Below are positions 9,940-20,823 of a stretch of 64,000 bases of DNA, piece after piece. The stretch comes from Diplosphaera chodatii (Eukaryota; Chlorophyta; Trebouxiophyceae; Prasiolales; Stichococcaceae). Position 1 is the first letter of the stretch; the number at the start of each line of letters is the position of its first letter. The DNA lies in contig JAALGY010000014.1 in assembly GCA_032358165.1 (NCBI GenBank), positions 1 to 64,000 of the forward strand. The letters run 5' to 3'. The translations under genes and the position numbers were made by a program. The notes beneath the pieces are model-generated. The model did no database searches. It saw only the letters and a program-made list of their open reading frames with translations, and was not told the DNA's origin.

Positions 9940-12265
9940 ACCGCCTACACCCTCACACCTCACCTGCCAGCACCCGCCGTCGCCTTCACCTTCACTTTCG
10001 GTCCCATCCTGGACTCCCACCGCCGCTCACCTTCGCCTACACCCTCACACCTCACCTGCCAGCACCCGCCGTCGCCTTCACCTTCACTTTCGGTCCCATA
10101 CCGGACTCCCACCGCCGCTCACCCTCACCTACACCCTCACACCTCACCTGCCAGCACCCGCCGTCGCCTTCACCGTCACCTTCTGTCCCATCCTGGACTC
10201 CCACCGCCACTCACCTTCACCTACACCCTCCCACCTCACCTGCAGCACCCGCCGTCGCCTTCACCTTCACTTTCGTTCCCATCCTGGACTCCCACCGCCG
10301 CTCACCTTCGCCTACACCCTCACACCCCACCTGCCAGCACCCGCCGTCGCCTTCCCCTTCACTTTCGGTCCCATCCTGGACTCCCACCGCCGCTCACCGT
10401 CACCTACACCCTCACACCTCATCTGCCGGCACCCGCCGTCGCCTTCACCTTCACTTTCGGTCCCATACCGGACTCCCACCGCCGCTCACCCTCACCTACA
10501 CCCTCACACCTCACCTGTCAGCACCCGCCGTCGCCTTCACCGTCGCCGTCTATCCCATCCTGGACTCCCACCGCCGCTCACCCTCACCTACACCCTCACA
10601 CCTCACCTGCCGGCACCCGCCGTCGCCTTCACCTTCACTTTCGGTCCCATGCCGGACCCCCACCGCCGCTCACCCTCACCTACACCCTCACACCTCACCT
10701 GCCAGCACCCGCCGTCGCCATCACCTTCACTTTCGGTCCCATACCGGACTCCCACCGCCGCTCACCCTCACCTACACCCTCACACCTCACCTGTCAGCAC
10801 CCGCCGTCGCCTTCACCTTCACTTTCGGTCCCATCCCGGACTCCCCCCGCCGCTCACCCTCGCCTACACCCTCACACCTCACCTGCCAGCACCCGCCGTC
10901 GCCTTCACCTTCACTTTCGGTCCCATCCTGGACTCCCACCGCCGCTCACCCTCACCTACACCCTCACACCTCACCTGCCAGCACCCGCCGTCGCCATCAC
11001 CTTCACTTTCGGTCCCATACCGGACTCCCACCGCCGCTCACCCTCACCTACACCCTCACACCTCACCTGTCAGCACCCGCCGTCGCCTTCACCTTCACTT
11101 TCGGTCCCATCCCGGACTCCCCCCGCCGCTCACCTTCGCCTACACCCTCACACCTCATCTGCCAGCACCCGCCGTCGCCTTCACCTTCACTTTCGGTCCC
11201 ATCCTGGACTCCCACCGCCGCTCACCGTCACCTACACCCTCACACCTCACCTGCCGGCACCCGCCGTCGCCTTCACCTTCACTTTCGGTCCCATCCCGGA
11301 CTCCCACCGCCGCTCACCCTCACCTACACCCTCCCACCTCACCTGCCAGCACCCGCCGTCGCCTTCACCTTCACTTTCGGTCCCATACCAGACTCCCACC
11401 GCCGCTCACCCTCACCTACACCCTCACACCTCACCTGCCAGCACCCGCCGTCGCCTTCACCGTCACCTTCGGTCCCATCCTGGACTCCCACCGCCACTCA
11501 CCCTCGCCTACACCCTCCCACCTCACCTGCCAGCACCCGCCGTCGCCTTCACCTTCACTTTCGGTCCCATCCTGGACTCCCACCGCCGCTCACCTTCGCC
11601 TACACCCTCACACCCCACCTGCCAGCACCCGCCGTCGCCTTCCCCTTCACTTTCGGTCCCATCCTCGACTCCCACCGCCGCTCACCGTCACCTACACCCT
11701 CACACCTCATCTGCCGGCACCCGCCGTCGCCTTCACCTTCACTTTCGGTCCCATACCGGACTCCCACCGCCGCTCACCCTCACCTACACCCTCACACCTC
11801 ACCTGCCAGCACCCGCCGTCGCCTTCACCTTCACTTTCGGTCCCATCCTGGACTCCCACCGCCGCTCACCTTCGCCTACACCCTCCCACCTCACCTGCCA
11901 GCACCCGCCGTCGCCTTCACCTTCACTTTCGGTCCCATACCGGACTCCCACCACCGCTCACCCTCACCTACACCCTCACACCTCACCTGTCAGCACCCGC
12001 CGTCGCCTTCACCGTCGCCGTCTATCCCATCCTGGACTCCCACCGCCACTCACCGTCACCTACACCCTCCCACCTCACCTGCCAGCACCCGCCGTCGCCT
12101 TCACCTTCACTTTCGGTCCCATCCTGGACTCCCACCGCCGCTCACCTTCGCCTACACCCTCACACCCCACCTGCCAGCACCCGCCGTCGCCTTCACCTTC
12201 AGCTTCGGTCCCATCCTGGTCCCCCACCACCACTCACCCTCACCTGTATACGCGTACCTCATCTG
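9940..12265 (+). repeat. 92-bp minisatellite in LINE-A copy 1 3' UTR (about 25 units)
   Basis: The unit contains CCCGCCGTCGCCTTCACCTT, CACTTTCGGTCCCAT and GGACTCCCACCGCCGCTCACC. GGACTCC recurs at 10011, 10103 and 10195, giving a 92-bp period. Units vary by point changes (ATCCTGG/ATACCGG; CAG/CGG), so higher-order patterns are visible. The same array follows ORF2 in copy 2 (about 28645-30270). It is therefore an integral module of the element's 3' UTR and not a chance genomic satellite. Because 92 is not a multiple of 3 and the unit lacks stops on the + strand, all three + frames stay open for hundreds of codons; these frames are artefacts. Confidence 0.92.
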
Positions 12266-12975
12266 CCCTGTCAGCACTGGGCCAAGATCAAGAACAAGAG
12301 CAAGACCAAGACCAAGACCTTAGTAGCATGACAACACCTAGCAGCGGCCACCCGCGGAGCCCGCGCGGATGGGAGCACCTGCCTCAGAAGACCCTGGTGC
12401 CCGGTGTTGTGCATATCGGACAGCTTGCGGCGTCAGCCGCCAGCCCTCTGTTGATTGCCAGCGCCAGCCCTCAGTCCCTTTGGGCTTGGTTGCTTTCACC
12501 AGCATGCAGGGCGCCTCGCGGCGTATCCGGTCCCAGCGGGCCCAGAGCTCGGCGTACTTGTACGCAACCGGTCCCTGCATGTCTGCGCGGGGTTTTCTGG
12601 GTTTACCCGCGGGTGCCGTGGCACGTGGACAGACAGACGTTTTGACATTTCTAGAGTGATAGACCCGCAGCGGTGCGACTTCGCCGCGAGTGCGTGGCAT
12701 TGCTGCCGCCGCCGCTAGGTCCCCGCACCTGTACGACCATTAGGTAGCCTTCCTCATCGGGACTATTGCCTTTCGCTGGTCTCATGGGCCCTGCATTCCC
12801 TTGTGGTTTCAGTGTCCTCCATCGACATATTTCGAACATGACGTTTTGATGACATACTCAGCCGCCCTCACGTTCACACGTTAGAAGCCGCATTGTGCCG
12901 CAGAGCCTTGTTCTTGAGCTTGGTTCTGGTCTGGACGCCCTTTGTAAAAAACAAACAAACAAACAAACAAACAAA
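12266..12975 (+). other. LINE-A copy 1 unique 3' UTR segment and (CAAA)n tail
   Basis: Roughly 680 bp of non-repetitive, non-coding sequence follow the minisatellite. They end in GTAAAAAACAAAC and further CAAA repeats (12946-12975). The segment is repeated nearly base for base at 30271-30595 plus 31045-31437, there split by a LINE-B insertion. That pairing defines the true 3' terminus of the family. The tetranucleotide tail, in place of poly(A), is the probable priming sequence for target-primed reverse transcription. Confidence 0.85.
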
Positions 12976-13227
12976 CTGCTGCACCCTGACCTAGGTGCTG
13001 CCCTGCACTGCTGCACTGCTGCCCAGCACTTGCCTGCCGCCCACACCACAACCCTCCGTACCCACCCCTTCAGCATGCTTCCCGCCACGCCCACCGCCCC
13101 CCAACCCCAAACAGCTAGGCCCTTGCCCACACATGGCCGCAGCAGCGGCCGCCATCGCCGCCATCGCCCCTCATCCAACACTTCCACCAACGCCCACCAC
13201 CACGGCCATCTTGCACCTCGCCCAGCC

Positions 13228-15473
13228 ATGAGCCTCACGCTCTCGCTTGAGCAGCTGCGGCGCGGTGGCGCACCTAGGCTACGGGCCGAACGTGCTGTCG
13301 ACCTGGCGACCAGCCTTGCGCTACTGCCCATTGCAGTCAAGGTCGCCTTGCCAGCCACCGCTGACGCCAACACAGTCAAGCTCGAGCTCATCCAGCTGCT
13401 GGACAACCGCATTGGCACCTTCGACCTGATGGGCGCCCATGCTGTCGGTGATGGCGTCCTCACTGTCAAGCTCTTCGCCACCGCTGCTCGCGGCGGCGTC
13501 GCCCACGTGGATGCCCTATTGCAGCAGCGCGGCTTCACCCTGCTGTCACCCTCCACGGGCGCCGAGCTCCAAGTCACGGCCACTCAGTGTCAGCCCTGCG
13601 GCATGCTGCTGCCCCTCGGCACTACCGAGCTGATCATCCACCACATGGCCAACGCCGACAACGTTGCCGGAGTCACCCGGGCCCTCTTGCTCGCCTCAGG
13701 CTACAACGACTCGGACTTCAGGTCTTGACCGAAATGTTGGGAGGCGCCCGCCTGCCTGCCCACCTGCAGACGGTTCACGGGAACACCACCGTCGTGAGGG
13801 CGATTGTGAGGATGGAGGACCCCGCACATGGTCTCTGCCCGCGGGTGCGGGACATCGACCGCGGCGCCCACACCGGCCCTATCACGGTCACTGCCACCTT
13901 CTCCGGCGACAGGGACATCCTCATCACACCCCCCCGCCAGTCACCCCATCAGCAACGCCCCCCACCTCCGCAACCGCCGTCGCCACCGCCACCAGCTGCC
14001 GCCGCCACACCGGCACCCGACGTCGCCAGCAGGAGAGCTGCCTCTCGGGCCACTGCGACGCCCGCCACCGCCCCCTCTGACGATGGTGCTTCACCCATGA
14101 GCGACACGGAGGCTCCTCCGGGCGACGATGGCGGCTCCCACGATGCTGGCCACCCCATGCTCGACAGCGACGGCACTGACACAGCATCAGTAGCCGACGA
14201 CCAGCCACCTCCCCCAGCACAACGGCGTCGCACAGGCGACCTCTTGGGCCCCATGGGCCCCATGGGCCCCGCCGCAGCGGACGCTGACCCTCCCATTCAG
14301 GTGTTTCCCCAGTTGCCCCCAGCTCCAGCGACAGACGCTGGCGTCGCCGCCATGGAGACTGACCTTGCCACTCTGGACGGCTCCGCCCGAGCTACACGAC
14401 AGGTGTCCAGCTATGCGGCTGTCCACAGCCGCCTGAGGGCCCCCACCGCGGCCTCCACCCTCGGCCGCATTGGCGCAAGCCCCACTGGGCTTGGCTTCAC
14501 GGGCGTCTCCACTCGTGCCCGCAGCCGTACAGCGGCACCTCCGCTGCTAGCACCGCCGTCCGGCGGTCCAGCCGCACCAGCCCCCACCACCCGGCACTCA
14601 GAGATGGTGCATGATCCCATCCCCGAGGGCTTCCTCTCCCACCTGGTCGATCTGGCTCCAGCGCTCTCACCACAGGCGGCTGCCGCCGCCCTGCAGGAGG
14701 CCCGCCAATCAGAGCCGGTGCTCTGGAACACCTGGACCACTTGCGGTACTGGACTTGCCATCCCTGGCGCGCTGCTGCCATCACTCGACCGCATCCTTCG
14801 CCGCCACGACGACAGCTGCCCACCGGCCGGACACTGGGTCCCCCACACAGACGTCGACGTGGCCATCGCCTCGATGCCCGACAGCTGTGTCATGGAAGCG
14901 GGCCACTTGGCCCTGTTGTCGGAGGTGTTGCACATGGACGGCACAGACGCTCACGCCCCTCTCGACCACATCCTCACCGAGTGGGCCTCCTCCCTGCCAG
15001 CATCCGACCTCGACCGACACCGCTCACACGGCGTCCCCCTGACACCCGTCGCCCTCCATCTCCTCACGGCAACCACCAACCGCTGGCGTTGCCACTGGGC
15101 AAACCGCCAGACCACCCTTGCCGACATCGCCCGTTGCAACAGGGAGCCGGGCCCCGTGCCCCTCACCACTTCGCCAGCCCCGCCGGAGCAGCCCTGGCTG
15201 CAGCCTCGCCGGCAGCGGACGCCCCGCACATGCGCCGCCCGCCACGATGCCGACCTGCCGGGCACCTGGCGGTCGCATGCGGCCGTGACACGGAGCCAGG
15301 GCGCGCTGTCACCCTCCCCGACAGTCACCAGGAGCGGCCGCCTCAGCAGCCGCCCCAGCGCCTACTGGCTACCCTCGCTGCCCCGCTGGGCTGCAGGCCG
15401 GGCATCCACCGCCGCCGGCTTCGACCCACAGACTGGCCGCGGCGCCGCAGGGCGCCGCGGCGGGGCGCCATGA
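13228..15473 (+). pseudogene. LINE-A copy 2 ORF1, frameshifted
   Basis: The sequence is homologous to ORF1 of copy 1 across its whole length. At about 13720 copy 2 reads GACTTCAGG where copy 1 (at 1799) reads GACTTCCAGG. The single missing C brings a stop at 13726-13728. Downstream the original frame is open again from 13587 to the TGA at 15471-15473. A 6-bp in-frame deletion near 15175 and scattered substitutions are the other differences. The ATGA overlap with ORF2 is preserved (15470-15473). Loss of ORF1 would make this copy non-autonomous unless it is complemented. Confidence 0.88.
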
Positions 15474-18400
15474 GCGCCCACGCCGACCGCCCCCGCCTGC
15501 GCCTGCTGTCACTGAACGTCAACGGGCTCGCCGACTTGGACAAGCGCCGCGCTCTCTTCGCGACGCTGACCAACGGGCCCTGGGACGTCATCTGCCTCCA
15601 GGAGACACATCAACGTGCCTCTGACGACGGCAACCAGTGGGCGCAAACGGGGGCGGCCCCGGGCCAGCCCTGGCCAGGCTGGTCCTTCTGGCGGCGGGGC
15701 CCCGCCGCCACCACTGACCCCGGCGAACGGCGCCGACGCGCCACCGCCGGGGTGGCCATCCTCATCCGCGAGTCCTGCGGCTGCACTGCTGTCGACGAAG
15801 TCGACCCCAGCACAGACGACGGCCGCCGACTTCGCGTCGACTTCGCACTCCATGGTCACCTATACTCCGTCATCACCGCCTACACGCCATGCGATCAACA
15901 CCCACGCCTCGCCTTCATCCCCACCCTTGCCGGAGACCTGCCGTCCGCCGACAGCCGCCGCACGGTCCTCTTGTGCGGCGACTTCAACTGCATCGACACC
16001 GTCCATGATGCCACCCCCACCGCTAGCCAGCGATCCGGTCGACTGGTCGGCGCCCCTGAGCTGCAACACCTCGCCACCTCTGCCGGCTTGGCTGATGCCT
16101 GGCGGCACTGCCACCCCCACCCCGCCACCGACTTCTCTTTCGTCTCTCGCAACGCCGACCACGGCGCCTCTCGACTCGACAAGTGGCTAGTCGCTGAGGC
16201 CCTCCTCCACCATCAACCGCACGCCACCATCGTTGATGACTTCCACAGCGACCACCGCGGCGTCACCTTCGCCTTCACGCTCCCCGGTTCGGTGCTGCGG
16301 GCTCGCCCACCATGGCGCTTCCCCCTCCCCCTCCTCGCAGACGCCGACTTCGTCACTGAGCTGGAAAATGCCCTCGACCGCCTTATGGCCGACAGGCTCC
16401 ATCAGCAAGACTCATCGCGCCGGGCCGCCGACTTCCTCCGCCTCCTGGCCGCCGCAAGCCGGCACGCCTCGCCCTCTCCCGACGGCGGCGCCGCCCCCCC
16501 GGAGTTGCGCGACACCGACCCGCAAGGGCTGTTGGAGGACATGCTTTCCTGCATCCGCCTGCTCGCCCAGCGGCGCACTGCCGCCGACACACGTCGCAGA
16601 CGCCTGGAGCTTCGGCACCTGCAAGAGGCCGTCGCCTTTGCAGCTTCACAGCTGCCCATCGCTGCAACAGACAATGCTCGCGACGCCGTACGCGCCGCCT
16701 TCCACACCGCTGCCGACGCCCTGCAAGCCCACCACGACCGCCACTCCCAGCTTGCACTCGATCGCGCCCGGGCATTGGAGCTCATGTTCTTCGAGAAGCC
16801 CACTCACTACTTCCACGCTCGCTGCGACCCCCGCCACTTCAGCGACACCACCTTCACCTCGGTGCTGGACTCCAGCAATGGCATGTATGTCGGCCTTGAC
16901 ACGGCCGACGGCCTCGCTCACGCCCAGCAGCTCATCGCCGACCACTACACCCGCCACTTCGCCGCCCGCCCAACATGCCGCGCCGCTCAGGACCAGCTGC
17001 TTGCCTCCCTCGACACCACCGTCGCTGCCGCCGATGCTGCCGCCTGCGACGAGCCACTCACACACAAGGAGCTCACGGCCGCCGCCCGCGCGGCACAACG
17101 CGGCAAGAGCCCTGGTCCGGACGGCCTGCCAGCTGAGCTGTACGTCCAACTCTGGGACAAGCTCGGCCTCCCTCTCACACGAGCCTTCAATGCCTGCCAC
17201 ACGGCTGGTGCCCGGCCCACCATGTCGCCTCGTCAGCGCACCTCCGACTACACCCTCGTCCCAAAGCGAGGCGATGCCCGCGACCTCGCCAACCGCCGAC
17301 CTATCGCAGGCATCAACGCCGACGTCAAGATCGCCTCCCGCGCCTTTGCCACCCGCCTCGCCCACGCCCTTGGACCCGTCATCGACCCCACACAGACTGG
17401 CTTCCTCCCCGGCCGCTGGATTGGCGACAACATCCTCAACCACACCGAGCTCGCCGACCTCCTCACCACCCATGACACCGATGGAGCCATGCTCTTCCTC
17501 GACTTCGCCAAGGCCTTCGACTGGATGGACCGAGCCTGGACCTTGAGGGTCATGGAGGCCATGCGGTTTGGAGAGGGCGCCCAGCGCTGGGCTGCCCTCT
17601 TTATGACCGACACCCTTGGGCGCATCCGCGTCAACGGCGCCCCCACCGACCCCATTCCCATCAACAGCGGCGCACTCCAAGGCAGCCCCCCCTCGTCACT
17701 GCTCTACATCCTGCAGCTCCAGACTCTTGCCGCCCTCACTCGACGCATGGTCGCCGCTGGTGCCGTGCAACCCATCGCCCTCCCCTTTGGCGGAGCTGCT
17801 CCCCCTTGCCACATGCACGCCGACGACACCACCATCCACGCCGCCTCCGCAGCGGACTGCGACAAGGTCATCGAAGGACCTGTTGCTGCCTTCGCTGCCG
17901 CCTCGGGCGCCCAGCTCAACCCCACCAAGACCAGGTCCCTGCTGTTCGGCTCGGCTGCCCGGCAACCCGCCCACACCAGTGCCGCCACCGGCATCACATA
18001 TACCCCACACCACACATATGTCAACCACTTGGGCGTCATCGTCGGCTGCGGCAGCGACGCCATCGACGCTCGTCAGCACAAGATCAACTCCCGGATCAGC
18101 CTTATCGGCAAGGCGATCCTGCAGTGGTCCAAGCACGCCATCTCCTTCTTTGGACGGGCGTACGTCGGCAAGCAGAACCTGCAGTCGCAGCTGGTGCACC
18201 TCCTCAGCTTCGACTCCCTCACAGCCACCCAACTGACGAAGCTCAACACCCTCATCTACGGCTACACCAGTCGCAATCGCTACAACACCGACCCCCTCTC
18301 CGCCAATTGCAACCCGAAGCGACTTGTGTGCGGCCTCTCCCGACGAGCTGGTGGCGCTGGCGCCCCCTCCCTTGAGCTCTTCGCCACCGCCCTGGCAGCG

Positions 18401-20823
18401 AAGCGAGCGTTCCGCCTGTTCCAGCCGACGCCAGCAGTGTGGAAGTCCATTCACGGCTTTCACCTCATGCGAGCTCCGGCATCCTCCATTCCCCACACCG
18501 ACGCGCCAGCCCGAGCCCTTCACCGTTGGGGCCTCGGACCTGCCATCATGGCATCCACTCTCGACATCGCCACTGTGCCATCGCTCCCGCCACGCCTGCG
18601 CGACGGCGTCGCGGCTGCTCACCGCATCGGGATTGGGCGCAAGCTGGACCCTGAGCAGCAGCATACGCACCGCCTCATCATGCGAGATCGCCTGTTCTTC
18701 AGCCAGCGTGCCATCGCTAACCCTATTGCCCACGACGCCGACCTCATCGGAGCTGCATCCCTTGGCCTCTGGTCCCTTGACGACTTGCGGGCAGCCATCG
18801 AGGGCGACCCCCAGTTCGCTGCCATCGCACGCGGGGACCTTGCCGTCATCCGTGCCTCCCTTGATGCCACCATGCGGCTAGCGCTTGAGGCGAACACCAA
18901 CCAGGCGCACATGGCAGCCCTTCCCGTCGCCCCACCGCCGCCTCGGCAGTCGACTCGCAGCGTTCCGCTGCCGGTGCCACCAGCCGCACCCCATACACCT
19001 CGCCAGCCAGGCACACACCCTCCGGACCCTCCACCGACAACGCCGCCCACGACGACCAGCCCACGTGAGCTTGCACCCGCCGCAGACGCCTCAGCCGCAG
19101 CACCCTTGGCGAGCACCCCACTGCCGCCGCCACCTCGCCCGCACGATCCTCCACTGACCCTTGCAACTAGGCCCACTCCGCCAACCACGCAGCTCACTGG
19201 TCACCGACGACGAGCTGCCCGCCCCCCTACCACCTGCCCCCCACCACAACGCCGCCGCCTCCCCTCCCTTGTGCCTGATTGCGTCGTCCACGGCCACGCC
19301 ACATTGCCAGCCTGCCGTCGCCCCACCAACTCCTGGCTGTACATGCCTCTCATCCTCGACGCCGTCCACATGCCACTCACCGCCCGCCCTGACGCTCACG
19401 CCTTCCCCCGCCCGCCAGCCTTCGCTCAGCATGTGCAGGCACTCAGAGGAGTGTTCGCACGGCAACCTGTCCCCATTACACTCGACATCATCCGACACAC
19501 GTACCACCTCGACGCCCACGCCCACATCGCCGCCCACCACCAGGAACACCTCCTCGGCCTGGATGCACCACTTGGGCAGCGCATCGCCATGTACAGCCTG
19601 CAGCTGATCAGAGACGCACTGGCATCCCAGGCGGCTGCCAGGCCCGACCCTCCGCCACCAACCACCACAGCCGGTCACTCAACGACCTCCTCCAGCGCAC
19701 CCAGCACTGCCATCACCACCGCCGCTGCCACCCGCAGCCGACGTCGCAACCGCAGTCCGCCTCGTACACACGCCTCCCCACTAAGCCAAGTGCTTCCGCC
19801 ACCCCCACCTCTGCCGCCACCCCCGCCTCTGCCGCCTCCCCCACTTCAGCAGCCGGACGTCACGCCCTCCACCACAGCCTTGGCCCTTGCCCCACACCAT
19901 GCGCCACGGCCACCACAACCCCCAGCGTGGGAAGTGTGCCTGCGTGCGGCTGGTGTCTGGCTCCCGCCATACCACCCGCCGCCCCCGCACCCGTGTGATG
20001 CGCCAGGCACAGGGCCTCCTCCGTCTGTCGACGTCTCGGAGCAGTGGGAGGTTGACTCTGCCCACCGCTTCGTGCGCCGCCAGGGCGATGGTCGACTCTA
20101 CCGCGTGCGCCTCGACCACAGCCTCGCTGCTCATGACGACGTTGCCTCACTCCTCGACGCCCAGCCCCCCCGGAGACCCTGCCATCTCGTCATGTGGTCA
20201 CCTCCCACACGCTGCACCATCACTGACACGGCGCCATCGGCCGACGGGACCGACAGTGACGTGCCCGCTCACAAGAAGATGGATCGCCCCTACTTCCTTG
20301 CCGAGCTCGCCGATCTGACCATCGTCCCCAACATCTACGGCTACGGCGAAGAAGACCGCAACCTCATGGAGTACGAGGTCTCCCTTGGAACGGCGCACCT
20401 CCTGGAGTCGGAGCTTCTCCAGCAAGGCCGCATCACCTTGGCCACCACGCAGCCCACAGCAATCCCTCGCTGGTTCGCCCCAGGCTACGCTCACGTCGAG
20501 GCCGCCGAGCATGCCGTCATCACCGAGGCCCAGCAGCACCGCACGGCTCAGCGGGACCACATCGACCACCCAGCCTGGGTTACACGCACCTCCCCGCAGG
20601 CACCACTGGCGATAACAGCAGCTGCTGCACCCCACTCCACTTCTCCGACGCCCACTCAGCCGACTCAGCCGGACTCCCCACCCCCTGCCGATCAGCCCAC
20701 AACTAGTTTCCCACGCCCTGACTCGCCCTCGCCAACAGCAGCTCCACACCGTCTCCCATGCTTCATCGCCATCACAGGGCCCCAACCAAGCGTGCACGCT
20801 ATGGCGACACGGGCCCGCGACCC

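Larger units (their letters stand above)
1..12975 (+). mobile_element. LINE-A copy 1: large non-LTR retrotransposon, apparently complete
   Basis: The parts run in order: 98-bp monomer repeats (1 to about 1075), ORF1 (1314-3566), ORF2 with endonuclease and reverse transcriptase (3563-9886), a 92-bp minisatellite (about 9940-12265), a unique 3' segment (12266-12945) and a (CAAA)n tail to about 12975. The boundaries rest on comparison with copy 2 (12976-31437), which has the same modules and the same tail. Both ORFs of this copy are open. The two copies look almost identical by eye across ORF1 and ORF2, which suggests recent amplification. The 5' end may continue left of the window because the first base is already inside a monomer. 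The family is new to me. Its size, nesting and head-to-tail order resemble Zepp-type LINEs of chlorophytes, but that assignment is inference. Confidence 0.9.

Noticed and set aside
9696..12645. Three overlapping + strand ORFs of 560-910 aa
   Set aside because: They are the three frames of the stop-free 92-bp minisatellite; repeat-driven, low complexity, no domain.
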